Source of the DNA: Chloroflexota bacterium
Lineage (GTDB): Bacteria; Chloroflexota; Dehalococcoidia; Tepidiformales; Tepidiformaceae
Direction of reading: 5' to 3'
Assembly: GCA_026710655.1 (NCBI GenBank)
Contig: JAPOQN010000051.1
Span: 1-37,878, forward strand
DNA: 37,878 nt
The stretch's first letter is position 1. Each line of letters begins with the position of its first letter. Under the pieces are notes generated by a model that was given only the letters and a program-made list of their open reading frames with translations, did not search any database and was not told the origin of the DNA. Positions 1 to 8,331 of this stretch are shown here, in pieces. The position numbers and the translations under genes were made by a program.

Positions 1-324
1 GTAGAGCCGTCCCCCGTACTTCACGCTGTAGCTGAACCTGGTGTCGATCAGGTCGATCCCGAACCGCTCCATCAGCAGCACGACGTGGTGATAGAGCGCC
101 GGGATGCAGGCGGTCACGGAGATGTCGAAGGGGATGGAGCTGCCGTCGTCCTGGGGCATCTCGGCCGTGATGGCGTTGCCGCCGACCTGGTCCTGGGCCT
201 CGAACAGCCGGAAGTCGAAGCGGTCCGGGTGGTGGTGCAGCGCCCACGCCGCGCCCAGCCCCGAGATGCCTCCCCCGACAATCGCGATGCGCCGCGGCTT
301 CGTCGCCGTCTCGCTGTTCGCCAC
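1..324 (-). CDS. FAD-dependent oxidoreductase, amine-oxidase-like (N-terminal part only)
   Basis: The minus strand reads without a stop from a GTG at 324 to the window edge, so only the first 108 codons are present. The start reads VANSETATKPRRIAIVGGG, followed by a dinucleotide-binding fingerprint (IVGGGISGLGAAWAL, about residues 14-28) and then FEAQDQVGGNA, the usual second FAD-contact segment of the amine oxidase/phytoene desaturase superfamily. It most resembles the predicted NAD/FAD-binding proteins of the COG2907 type, but the substrate-binding half is outside the window. An AGGACAGG-like ribosome site lies about 7 bases upstream of the GTG. An in-frame ATG at 393 is a less likely start. 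It diverges from the MscS gene at 476, so the 151 bases between them should hold two promoters. Confidence 0.8.
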   Translation of the reverse strand, partial: MANSETATKPRRIAIVGGGISGLGAAWALHHHPDRFDFRLFEAQDQVGGNAITAEMPQDDGSSIPFDISVTACIPALYHHVVLLMERFGIDLIDTRFSYSVKYGGRLY

Positions 325-475
325 GGGACCTGTCCTACCACCCGTACCGGCTGTTGGCCAGCCCGTGGATGGGGATGGGCGCACCCGGACCATCCCCATC
401 CGCACGAGGCCCTCCGGCACGCCGGGCTGCCTCGTCGAGGGTGTGCTGATAGCATCGCGGTCGCCGGAGGTACGC

Positions 476-1603
476 ATGGAGGTTACGTTCTTCGACTTCC
501 TCGGCCTCGATCGCCACCATGCCGGCGAAGTGGTACTCGCGGCGCTCATCCTCGTCTTGGGCCTCATCCTCGCGTGGGTTCTCTCGTGCCTGACAGACCG
601 AGTGGTACGCCTGCTCGGCCGCTCCGCGGATGCTGAGTTCAACCAGGCCATCGCGCGCGAGGTGCGCTTTCCGATCGTCGCGATGGTGATCGTCCAGTCC
701 GTGTTCTCCGCAGTGTTGCCGCTCTCTCACGTTGACCCGGTCCGGGACGTCCTTGAGCGAGCGTGGGGGGCGGTGACCCTGTTCGTCGTGGTGGTGATTG
801 TGTGGCGCGCCGTGGGTGCGACCTTCACCTGGTGGGAGCACAGGGTGGGGGAGGAGCACTCATCGTTCTCGTCGAGCACGCTGCCCGTGCTGCGCCGGAG
901 CGTCAGGGTCGTGGTCGCGCTCGTCGGGATGCTCGTCGTGCTCGACTCCGTGGGCGTCGCGGTTGGCCCGCTGCTTGCCGGCCTCGGCATCGGCGGCATC
1001 GCTGTCGCGCTTGCCGCGCAACCTATACTCGCGAACGTCTTTGCGGGTTTCTACATGCTCTCCGACCGCTCGATTGCGGTCGGCGACTTCATTGAGCTCG
1101 ACGGCGGCCCGAACGGGTGGGTCGAGGACATTGGGCTGCGCGCGACGCAGGTCCGCACGTTCGACAACAACCTCGTGCTCATCCCCAACTCGACGCTTGC
1201 CAACGCCACCGTTACCAACTTCGACTCCAACGCACCACCAAGCGGCGCCCGCGTGGTCTGCGGGATCGCGTACGAGGAGGATCTCACGCGCGTAGAGGCC
1301 GTGGTGGTCGAGGAACTCCTGGGTGTCATCGAGACCGTCCCGGAGGTCGACCCCGAGTATGAGCCCTACGTGCGCTTCACCACCTTCGGCGAATCGAACG
1401 TCGACTTCCTGATGCGGCTCAGGTCCAGGGACCGCCGCGATGTGGCCCTGGTGCAGCACGAGATGATCAAGCGCGTCCACGCACGCTTCGCTGTCGAGGA
1501 CATCACGATCAACTACCCGGCGCGGCGGCTCTTCGTCAACGAGGACGACACCGGCGGGTTGGCCCGGCTCGCCGGCCGGGTCACGCGGCGGCCCGGTAGG
1601 TAG
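476..1603 (+). CDS. Small-conductance mechanosensitive ion channel (MscS family)
   Basis: A 375-residue membrane protein that would open under membrane tension to release solutes during hypo-osmotic shock. Three hydrophobic segments lie in the first 180 residues. The pore-lining helix is Gly/Ala rich (PLLAGLGIGGIAVALAAQ) and leads into the MscS beta domain: a DFIELDGGPNGWVEDIGLRA-like segment, then LIPNSTLANATVTNF, the family's hallmark. The C-terminal alpha/beta domain follows. The open frame extends upstream to 104, but the ATG at 476 has a GGAGG at 466-470 and starts just before the first membrane segment, so I chose it. It ends 48 bases from the converging monooxygenase gene, with a hairpin between. 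No partner in the neighbourhood suggests a special role. Confidence 0.93.
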   Translation: MEVTFFDFLGLDRHHAGEVVLAALILVLGLILAWVLSCLTDRVVRLLGRSADAEFNQAIAREVRFPIVAMVIVQSVFSAVLPLSHVDPVRDVLERAWGAVTLFVVVVIVWRAVGATFTWWEHRVGEEHSSFSSSTLPVLRRSVRVVVALVGMLVVLDSVGVAVGPLLAGLGIGGIAVALAAQPILANVFAGFYMLSDRSIAVGDFIELDGGPNGWVEDIGLRATQVRTFDNNLVLIPNSTLANATVTNFDSNAPPSGARVVCGIAYEEDLTRVEAVVVEELLGVIETVPEVDPEYEPYVRFTTFGESNVDFLMRLRSRDRRDVALVQHEMIKRVHARFAVEDITINYPARRLFVNEDDTGGLARLAGRVTRRPGR

Positions 1604-1630
1604 CGGTGGCGGTCCGCCGGCTGTCTGCGG

Positions 1631-1648
1631 GCACGCGGTCGAGCGTGC
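1631..1648. terminator. Hairpin between convergent genes, possible bidirectional terminator
   Basis: A perfect 6-bp stem, GCACGC/GCGTGC, with a 6-base loop GGTCGA lies between the stop of the MscS gene (1603) and the stop of the converging monooxygenase gene (1652). A GGCGG-T-CCGCC palindrome just before it (around 1610-1620) adds more pairing. Neither strand has a U-tract, so intrinsic termination is an inference from position and structure only. Confidence 0.4.
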
Positions 1649-1651
1649 GGC

Positions 1652-3286
1652 TCAGACTTCGACCGGCTCCCGGGTGTGCAGGACGTACCCCTCGTACCCG
1701 GCGGCCGCGATCTCGTTGCACTTCTCGCGGTAGACGTCCAGTCCGCCGGCATAGGGCATGAACACCCGCGGCTTGCCGGGAATGTTGGCGCCCAGGTACC
1801 AGGAGTCCGCGAGCATGTAGAGCGTCTTGCTCGCGACATCGTTCACGTGGTCGACCCACTCCGCCTCGGCATCGGCCTCCGCCTCGGCGAGCTCGACGTC
1901 GTGCTCGACCATGTAGGCGAGGAAGTCCGAGATGTACTCGACGTGCTGCTCGATCGTGGGTGGCATGTTGCTCAACACCGAGGGGCTGCCGGGGCCCGTG
2001 ATCATGAACATGTTGGGGAACCCAGCCGGGGACAGCCCCAGGTACGCCTTCGGGCCCTCCGCCCACTTCTCCTTGAGCCTGAGACCGTCCCGGCCCCGGA
2101 TGTCGATCCGGTTGAACGCGCCCGTCATCCCGTCGTAGCCAGTTGCGAAGACGATGATGTCGAGCTCGTACTCGCCCTCCTCGGTGCGGATGCCGTTCGC
2201 CGTGATCTCCTCGATCGGCGCGTGACGGATGTCGACCAGGTCGACGTTGTCGCGGTTGTAGGTCTCGAAGTAGTTGGTGTCGATCAGCGCGCGCTTTGAG
2301 GCGAACGGGTGGTCGCGCGGCATCAGCTTCTCGGCCGTCTCCGGGTCGTCGACCATCTCACGGATCTTCGAGCGGATGAACTCCGCGGCCGTGTCGTTGG
2401 CCCGCCGGTCGAAGGTGACGTCGCCGAACGTGGTGAGCAGGAAGCGGAACCCGCCCTCTTCCCACGCGGCCTCGTAGATCCTGCGCCGCTCCTCATCGTC
2501 GACATCCAGCGCCGAGCCTTCCGCCTCGTTGTAGTGAGTGCCGCCCCTCGACCAGCGGCTCTTTTCGAAGATCTCGTCGTAGCGCCCCTTGACGTCATCG
2601 AGGAACTCCGGCGTTACCGTGCCGTGCCGCGCCGGGATCGTGTACTGCGGTGTGCGCTGGAAGACCGTCAGGTGGCCGGCCTGCTTCGCAATCACGGGGA
2701 TGGACTGGACGCCGCTCGATCCGGTGCCAATCACGCCGACGCGCTTGCCCGCGAAATCGACCCCTTCGTGCGGCCACGAGCCCGTGTGATGCCACTCCCC
2801 CTCGAAGTTCTCAAGCCCCTTGATATCGGGCACCTGGCCCGCCGAGATGCACCCGACGCCGGTAATGAAGTAGCGCGCGAGCACGCGGTCGCCCTGGTCC
2901 GTCTCGATCTCCCAGCGATTCAGGTCCTCGCGGTAGTGCGCCGCCGTGATGCGCGTCTCGAACTGGATGTCGCGGCGCAGGTCGAACCGGTCGGCGACGT
3001 GGCTGAGGTAGCGCATGATCTCGGGCTGCTCGGGGTATTTACCGCTCCAGTTCCACTCCTGGGCGAGGTCCTTGTCGAACGAGAAACAGTAGAGATACGA
3101 CTCGGAGTCGCAGCGCGCTCCCGGGTAGCGGTTCCAGTACCAGGTGCCGCCAACGTCGTCCCCGGCCTCGAACACGCGTGCCGAGAGGCCGAGCACCTCG
3201 CGCAGCCGGTACAGCATGTACAGGCCGGAAAACCCGGCCCCAACGACAACGGCGTCGAGTTCCACGCGGCTGGTGTCGGTCGTCAT
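1652..3286 (-). CDS. Flavin-containing monooxygenase, Baeyer-Villiger type
   Basis: A 544-residue class B flavoprotein monooxygenase that should use NADPH, FAD and O2 to insert an oxygen next to a ketone, giving an ester or lactone. The N-terminal FAD fold has GAGFSG at residues 16-21 and a DVGGTWYWNRYPGARCD segment typical of cyclohexanone/phenylacetone monooxygenases. The Baeyer-Villiger fingerprint FxGxxxHxxxWP is complete (FEGEWHHTGSWP, residues 161-172). The NADPH fold GTGSSG is at 187-192, and FATGYD appears near the C-terminus. Length is normal for the family. The ATG has a GGAGGG five bases upstream. It is the last gene of a minus-strand cluster, directly after an esterase gene, a common partner that hydrolyses the ester product. 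The substrate cannot be read from the sequence. Confidence 0.93.
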   Translation of the reverse strand: MTTDTSRVELDAVVVGAGFSGLYMLYRLREVLGLSARVFEAGDDVGGTWYWNRYPGARCDSESYLYCFSFDKDLAQEWNWSGKYPEQPEIMRYLSHVADRFDLRRDIQFETRITAAHYREDLNRWEIETDQGDRVLARYFITGVGCISAGQVPDIKGLENFEGEWHHTGSWPHEGVDFAGKRVGVIGTGSSGVQSIPVIAKQAGHLTVFQRTPQYTIPARHGTVTPEFLDDVKGRYDEIFEKSRWSRGGTHYNEAEGSALDVDDEERRRIYEAAWEEGGFRFLLTTFGDVTFDRRANDTAAEFIRSKIREMVDDPETAEKLMPRDHPFASKRALIDTNYFETYNRDNVDLVDIRHAPIEEITANGIRTEEGEYELDIIVFATGYDGMTGAFNRIDIRGRDGLRLKEKWAEGPKAYLGLSPAGFPNMFMITGPGSPSVLSNMPPTIEQHVEYISDFLAYMVEHDVELAEAEADAEAEWVDHVNDVASKTLYMLADSWYLGANIPGKPRVFMPYAGGLDVYREKCNEIAAAGYEGYVLHTREPVEV

Positions 3287-3361
3287 CTCTGCCCTCCCTC
3301 GTCGAGCACGTTCCTGTGGGGTCTCGCCCCTGACACTACTCTCTCCGCACGGGCGTGTCGG

Positions 3362-4318
3362 CTACGGGGCTGCCCTGGTGGCTTCCCGGGACCGCTCGTG
3401 GATCGTCGCCCGCACCGCTTTCACCACCTGCTGAAAGCCGCGCTCGCTCCCGGGCAGCATCAGCATGGTGAAGAAGCCGTGCGTCTGGCCCTCGTGACGC
3501 ATGAAGTTCACCGGCACCCCTGCCTCGCGGAGGCGTTCCGCGTAGGCCTCGCCTTCATCGCGCAGCACGTCGTGCTCGGCGGTCATCACCACCGCGGGCG
3601 GGAGCCCCGCGAGGTCGGCGGCGCGCAGGGGCGAAGCGTCCGCCTCGGTGCGCTGTGCCGCGTCCGGCGCGTAGTGGTCCCAGAACCAGACCATCGCCTC
3701 GCGTGTCAGCAGCAGCTGGTTCCCGGGGTCGGTGTACGACGGCCGCTCGAAGTCGGCGTCCGTGACCGGGTAGATCAGGATCTGAGCCCCGATCGGCGGG
3801 CCTCCGCGGTCGCGCGCCCGCAGCGCCATCACGGCCGCGAGGTTTCCGCCCGCACTGTCGCCGGCGACGAACAGCGGGGCGCCGGGCCCGGAGATCTCCC
3901 CCAGGTGTTCCCCGACCCACTCGAGCGCTGCGTACGAGTCGTCGACGGCCACCGGGTAGCGGTGCTCGGGCGCGAGGCGGTAGTCGACCAGCACCACCGC
4001 GCACGACGTGCGCTCGGCGAGCTTGCGCGCGACCGTGTCGCTCTCGTCGATGGAACCCACGACCCAGCCACCCCCGTGGTAGTACACGATCACGCCGGCG
4101 GTCCGCTCAAGCGGCACCAGCACCCGCAACGGCACTGCGCCGCCGGGCACTGCCAGGCTGTGCTCGTCGATGCGAACCATCGGCGGGGCTGGCCCGTTCA
4201 TTTCGGCCAGGCCGGCAGCGAGCGTTCTCGCCTCCTCGACGCTGTTCTCGTGGAGGGGCTTGCCGCCCCCTTCCGCCATCTGCTCGAGCAACTCGGCAGT
4301 CGCGAAGTCAATCGTCAT
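3362..4318 (-). CDS. Alpha/beta hydrolase, hormone-sensitive-lipase-type esterase (family IV)
   Basis: A 318-residue carboxylesterase. The oxyanion-hole motif HGGGW follows VIVYY at about residue 90. The nucleophile elbow is GDSAGG. The acid-histidine pair is supplied by HDVLRDEGE and GQTHGFF near the C-terminus. All are standard for the bacterial HSL family, which prefers short to medium acyl esters. I place the start at the ATG at 4318 because a GGGGA lies 8 bases upstream. An ATG three codons earlier (4327) would sit directly against that site. It lies 75 bases upstream of the Baeyer-Villiger monooxygenase gene on the same strand, and its likely job is to cleave the ester that enzyme makes. 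This pairing is an inference from context. Confidence 0.92.
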   Translation of the reverse strand: MTIDFATAELLEQMAEGGGKPLHENSVEEARTLAAGLAEMNGPAPPMVRIDEHSLAVPGGAVPLRVLVPLERTAGVIVYYHGGGWVVGSIDESDTVARKLAERTSCAVVLVDYRLAPEHRYPVAVDDSYAALEWVGEHLGEISGPGAPLFVAGDSAGGNLAAVMALRARDRGGPPIGAQILIYPVTDADFERPSYTDPGNQLLLTREAMVWFWDHYAPDAAQRTEADASPLRAADLAGLPPAVVMTAEHDVLRDEGEAYAERLREAGVPVNFMRHEGQTHGFFTMLMLPGSERGFQQVVKAVRATIHERSREATRAAP

Positions 4319-4396
4319 GCAGTACATCCCCGGCGCGTCGTGTTCTGCTGCGCGCCCACGGCGCGAACAGCATAGGGATGCGGCGGGCGGGACGCA

Positions 4397-5446
4397 TCAA
4401 CGGTATTCCCGGGACTGCGCCACCAGGGCCTCGCTCGCCTCCCAGAGCTTCGCCCCGTTGCCCGCATCGGCTGCGGCGGGCGACACCTGCTTCCGCTGCA
4501 TCAGGTGCAAGTACATCCCGGTGGAGCTCCCCGCTTCCTCCTCACAGCAGAGGTACATGATCGGTTCGATGGCCTCCTCCGGAGACTGGAAGAACCACCC
4601 CAGCACCGCGTTGACGACCGGCCTCAGCAGCGCCGGCGCGTCCCGGGCAATGTTCGTGGCCACCCCTCCCGGGCACATCGCGTGGACCGCCATCTCCACC
4701 CCATCCCCCGGGTTCAGCCGGCGGGAAAGCTCGGTCGCGAACGTGCACTGGACCAGCTTGCTCAGCCCGTACCGCCGCATGCCCTCATTCATGCCGTATT
4801 CGGTGAAGGCACCGAAGTGGTCGAAGTCGATGCCCCGGGCGGACCGGTGCGACTCCGATGAGACGAACACGATCCGCGGGGTCTCGCCCGCCCGGCTCGC
4901 GGGACGAATCACACCGTCCTGCAGCCATCGGTCGATCATCACCCGCCCTGCCAGGAAGTGGACCGCGAACATGAGCTCGTAGCCCTGCGGCGTCTTCCTC
5001 GCCCTGCGGGACATGAGGCCGGCATTCAGGAGCGCGATGTCGATGCGGGTGCCGCGCTGCTGCAGTTCGTCGCAGAAGCGATGGACTGAGCGAAGGTCCG
5101 CAAGGTCCACCTCGACCAGCTCCACCGCCTCCGAGCCCGAGAGCCGCCTGATTTCTCTTAGGGTGTCCGCGTGACCGGGCCGGCACGCCAGGATTACGTT
5201 CCCGCCGCGCCTTGCGAGTGCAATCGCAGCGGCTTTCCCCAGCCCGCTGTTGGCTCCGGTTACCAGGCAGGTCTTGCCGTCGATCCGCACGCTGTCCGGG
5301 ACCGGACTGATGTCGGAAACCGCGGGACTCCTGAGGTCCCTGACCGCCGCGATCACGGCGTGGACGAAGTTGCCGTCACCGATCGCTTCTGGTTCTCGTG
5401 CCATCGCTGTGGGCGCCCCTGGGGCCGGCCGCGTCTCTTCGCTCAC
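4397..5446 (-). CDS. Short-chain dehydrogenase/reductase (retinol-dehydrogenase-like)
   Basis: A 349-residue NAD(P)-dependent oxidoreductase of the SDR superfamily. About 55 residues precede the Rossmann fold. The cofactor loop is TGANSGLG, followed by the NAG motif in LLNAGLM, the active-site serine in VFVSSESH and the catalytic YGLSK. The closest look is to the retinol-dehydrogenase/WW-oxidoreductase branch, which acts on alcohols or ketones of hydrophobic molecules. The GTG start at 5446 is 15 bases after the stop of the sulfotransferase gene, suggesting co-transcription, although no clear ribosome site is visible. An ATG at 5404 is an alternative start and would remove 14 residues. In the cluster it could make the ketone used by the monooxygenase. 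Confidence 0.9.
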   Translation of the reverse strand: MSEETRPAPGAPTAMAREPEAIGDGNFVHAVIAAVRDLRSPAVSDISPVPDSVRIDGKTCLVTGANSGLGKAAAIALARRGGNVILACRPGHADTLREIRRLSGSEAVELVEVDLADLRSVHRFCDELQQRGTRIDIALLNAGLMSRRARKTPQGYELMFAVHFLAGRVMIDRWLQDGVIRPASRAGETPRIVFVSSESHRSARGIDFDHFGAFTEYGMNEGMRRYGLSKLVQCTFATELSRRLNPGDGVEMAVHAMCPGGVATNIARDAPALLRPVVNAVLGWFFQSPEEAIEPIMYLCCEEEAGSSTGMYLHLMQRKQVSPAAADAGNGAKLWEASEALVAQSREYR

Positions 5447-5461
5447 CGGCCAGTTGCGAGC

Positions 5462-6703
5462 CTACTCGAACGGGATCGCATGTTGCTTCCGGTAGGCGGA
5501 GAAGGTCTTGTCCACGACCTCCTCGCTCAACCCGAAATCGTCCAGCCGGTAGGTGTGTGTGCCGAACCGGCTCTGCGGATTCGCGTTCATCCATCGCGCC
5601 GCTTCGCGCTCGGCTGCGTCGTCGAACCCGATCCCCGCCAGCTCGCAGATCCGCCGCAGCTCGGCGATCGGGTCGCTCGTCAGGTCGTAGTACGACACGT
5701 CAATGAATCGGCGGTCTTCCGCCCCTGCCCGGGCTTCCATCGCCTGTTCGACCATCCTGCGGGACTTCCTGGTCCAGTGTTCCCCTATCTCCCTCGGATT
5801 TACGTAGTCGCTGAGGATGCCGCGGGCGTGGGCGACCATGCTGCAATATGAGGCCAGCGACACCCGTGGGTCGCGGTGCGTCTGCACGACGGTGGCCTCC
5901 GGGAACACCCGCAGGAACACGTCCAGGAACTCCATGTGATGCGGGGTCTTGAGCACCCAGGGACGCCCTGGACGCTGCCAGGAGAGGGCCTGTAGGAGTG
6001 TGCGGAAGTACTCGTAGGCCCATGTGTGGTCCTGTTCCTCCAGCCAGCGCGAGTAACCCGGTACGTGCATGGTGGCCTCGGGCGATTGCGTCATGAAATT
6101 CAGGTCGAGCAGCAGGATGTCCTCTTCCGCATCCTCGTGGCTGATGGGGTGAATGGCCCTGAAGTCGGGCGCCAGGTAGGCCATGCCCCTCTCGGCGATG
6201 AGGGCGCGCCGCTTGCCCGCCCGCCCACCGCGTCCTCCGGCGTTGGCGGCCGATGCCGGGTCCAGCGCTTCCGCTCCGGAGATGCCCCGGATCCCCGGAT
6301 GGGCATTCAGCAGGCGGTGCAGAAGGGTGGTGCCGGTGCGCTGCAACCCGGTGACGAGGACGATGGGAGCGAGGGTGACGTCGTGGATCTCGGGATGCCT
6401 TCTCAGCAGCTCCTGGATGCGCAATCGCTGGATCAGCGCGCCGCCAAGCTGCGACTGCTGTATCAGCCGCCCGGTTGCAGTCAGTCGGGCCTCGTCGGTG
6501 ATCGACTCGACGAGCACGTGCAGGGCATCGAGGTGCCGGTCCTCGCCGAAGTCCCTCAGCCCCGTCTTCCGCCGTGCAGCGGCGACGAGTGAATCGACCT
6601 CCAGGCGACCAGGCAGCCCCAGACGCAGCCCCGCTCTCCCGATCCGGTTGAACAGCCTGACCGGGAGAGGCCGGTAGGGGTGCTCGTAGTCCCTGGAAGT
6701 CAC
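5462..6703 (-). CDS. Sulfotransferase family protein
   Basis: A 413-residue protein with the PAPS-binding 5'-phosphosulfate loop (VTGLQRTGTTLLHRLL) after about 115 residues and the 3'-phosphate segment THRDPRVSLASYCSM later on. This is the layout of the large bacterial Sulfotransfer_3 group. Biochemically it would move a sulfuryl group from PAPS to a hydroxyl. Many such proteins in lipid and sterol catabolic clusters have no proven activity. The GTG start has AGGGGA 6 bases upstream. The gene starts 13 bases after the DUF1214 gene and ends 15 bases before the dehydrogenase gene, so the three form a tight operon. Sulfation in a catabolic cluster is odd and could serve to trap or export an intermediate. 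That is a guess. Confidence 0.9.
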   Translation of the reverse strand: MTSRDYEHPYRPLPVRLFNRIGRAGLRLGLPGRLEVDSLVAAARRKTGLRDFGEDRHLDALHVLVESITDEARLTATGRLIQQSQLGGALIQRLRIQELLRRHPEIHDVTLAPIVLVTGLQRTGTTLLHRLLNAHPGIRGISGAEALDPASAANAGGRGGRAGKRRALIAERGMAYLAPDFRAIHPISHEDAEEDILLLDLNFMTQSPEATMHVPGYSRWLEEQDHTWAYEYFRTLLQALSWQRPGRPWVLKTPHHMEFLDVFLRVFPEATVVQTHRDPRVSLASYCSMVAHARGILSDYVNPREIGEHWTRKSRRMVEQAMEARAGAEDRRFIDVSYYDLTSDPIAELRRICELAGIGFDDAAEREAARWMNANPQSRFGTHTYRLDDFGLSEEVVDKTFSAYRKQHAIPFE

Positions 6704-6716
6704 AGATGTCCCCTGG

Positions 6717-7901
6717 CTAATTCTGCAGGCTGCTCAACTTGACCACCCGCATCCGGGGTTGCGGATGCTCCTCCGCCCGCACCCACCGGAAGCACATGGT
6801 GCCGAACGTATGGCCCGCGGTCTCGATCCAGTTGGGATGGCCCGGATCCTCGTGCGCGACGATCAGGCGCACGGAGCCGTCGTCCTCGTACCGGGCCAGA
6901 TGCTTGTTCGTGTGGATCGTGAAGTGGCGGTAGTCCAGCGACTCCATCCAGTAGTTGTTCAGCTGGAAGTTCCAGTGCTCGCACTCCGGAGGCGTGACCT
7001 CTATCACCAGCGCCTCGTCCTCGGCGAGCGCCCAGTGGCTGTGGTAGTAGGCGATGTTCGGGTCGCCCCCGGCGGCCAGCGACACCTCCGGATCGAACTG
7101 GGGGAGCTCGTTGCTGTGCTTCTGGAAGTCCCGCGCCCACTTGGCGAACAGGAGTGGTGCGCCCGCTGCCAGCGCCGCTGCGTTCTTGAATCCCTCGTCC
7201 AGCGCCGTGGGTGTCAGGTGAGAGGCACGCCCCTCGTCCTCGGGGCAGTTGATGCGCTCGATGGCCAGGTCCGCCGGCACCTCCGTGTCACGGTCGAGGA
7301 AGGTCTGGCGCACCACCAGCGCCCCCGTCTCCGGCGTCATGGGTAGCCAGTTCCCCTCCTGGGGCCTGGCGCTCAGGACCAGCTCGAAACACCCGTCCTC
7401 GTCCATCTCGATCTGGTCCGACTCGATGTAGCCGGTGGGGGGAAGGCCACCACCCTGACCGTAGTTGCCGGCCTGGGTGCCAAGGCTCAGGTAGGCGATG
7501 GTGTTGCGCCGTCCGGTGAGCTTGTAGTCGTAGTTCCCGTCCAGCGAGGCTGTCTGATAGAAGTTGTCGGGATTGTCCGCGCCCAGCTTGGTCGTCTCGT
7601 TGGCAACGCGATGCAGCACGGGCGCATTCGGGTCGGCGTGTTCGACGAACGCCATCAGGCCGGCGCGGGCGAGACGGCTCAGGTACCGGTACCCCTCCGC
7701 CTGGCTGAACGGGTCCCGCGGAGCGCCGGGGAAGCTCAACGCCGCTCCCGCCGCCTTCAGCGCATCACAGAACTCGTTCCAGGACTGCCCGCTGACGACC
7801 CGCTGGGCGGCGACATCCTCCGGCGTCTTGCCGCGAAGCCTCCAGACGAGCAGGGAGATCCTGCGAAACAGGGCCAGCAGACCTACGGCGAACCTGGGCA
7901 T
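6717..7901 (-). CDS. DUF1214-domain protein
   Basis: A 394-residue protein whose C-terminal third carries the DUF1214 pattern: WNFQLNNYWMESLDYRHF, then an Asp/Gly-rich strand and a final HPNWIETAGHTFGTMCFRW. The N-terminus has one weak hydrophobic stretch (VGLLALFRRISLLVW) but no clear signal peptide. DUF1214 proteins often sit beside sulfotransferase and short-chain dehydrogenase genes, as here, but their reaction is unknown. I chose the ATG at 7901 because GGAG lies 9 bases upstream. A GTG two codons earlier is only 3 bases from that site. It is the first gene of the five-gene minus-strand cluster, so the promoter should lie in the 430-base gap to its right. Confidence 0.85.
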   Translation of the reverse strand: MPRFAVGLLALFRRISLLVWRLRGKTPEDVAAQRVVSGQSWNEFCDALKAAGAALSFPGAPRDPFSQAEGYRYLSRLARAGLMAFVEHADPNAPVLHRVANETTKLGADNPDNFYQTASLDGNYDYKLTGRRNTIAYLSLGTQAGNYGQGGGLPPTGYIESDQIEMDEDGCFELVLSARPQEGNWLPMTPETGALVVRQTFLDRDTEVPADLAIERINCPEDEGRASHLTPTALDEGFKNAAALAAGAPLLFAKWARDFQKHSNELPQFDPEVSLAAGGDPNIAYYHSHWALAEDEALVIEVTPPECEHWNFQLNNYWMESLDYRHFTIHTNKHLARYEDDGSVRLIVAHEDPGHPNWIETAGHTFGTMCFRWVRAEEHPQPRMRVVKLSSLQN

Positions 7902-8331
7902 GGCCACACTCTCCGGTCGATTTCTTCAGATTGAGGCGGCACGCCGTTCTGCTGCGTACCCCTGACGGGGAATGTACTACGACGTTCGAGCTGTCCGTGG
8001 AGCGGCGGCGGCGGTCGCCGCGGTCTGAACGTACTCCTCGCGGTCTGAACGTACTCCTTCTGGTAAGCCACAGGAGCAAGCCTCCAGGGAAAGTGTGCTA
8101 GAGATGTTAGGGATAGAGGTCTTATCTGTGTTTCTTTCGTGTAGCTGGCGAAAGTCCTGTGAAAGCGGCGATAACCGGTGTCAGACTGGAGTGCCTGGGA
8201 ACCCCGCCCGCGGACCATCGCCGCGGCTCGCACGCTCGCGCTCGACGGGGAGACGGTGGCGGGGGTTACGATCCGGGTGCCGTAGGGGTGGGGAGCGGAC
8301 CCCCTCGGAGTGCGGCTGAGAGGAAACCGCG
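7902..8331. other. Divergent intergenic region (430 bp)
   Basis: No convincing gene is present on either strand. The gap separates the minus-strand catabolic cluster from the plus-strand response regulator and must hold both promoters. It contains an exact 20-bp tandem repeat (8019-8058) and a 6-bp inverted repeat CTTTCG...CGAAAG (8134-8139 and 8149-8154) in the only AT-richer stretch (about 8098-8160). I could not assign reliable -35/-10 boxes. Confidence 0.6.
8019..8058. repeat. Exact 20-bp tandem repeat in divergent promoter region
   Basis: The unit CGCGGTCTGAACGTACTCCT occurs twice head to tail without a mismatch, at 8019-8038 and 8039-8058. A 20-bp period puts the copies on nearly the same face of the DNA (about two helical turns), as expected for paired sites of a dimeric or cooperative regulator. 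It is 118 bases upstream of the DUF1214 start and 274 bases upstream of the response-regulator start. Which gene it serves is unknown. Confidence 0.75.

Noticed and set aside
2309..4375. 688-codon open frame on the plus strand
   Set aside because: Antisense to the monooxygenase and esterase genes; a product of GC-rich codon bias.
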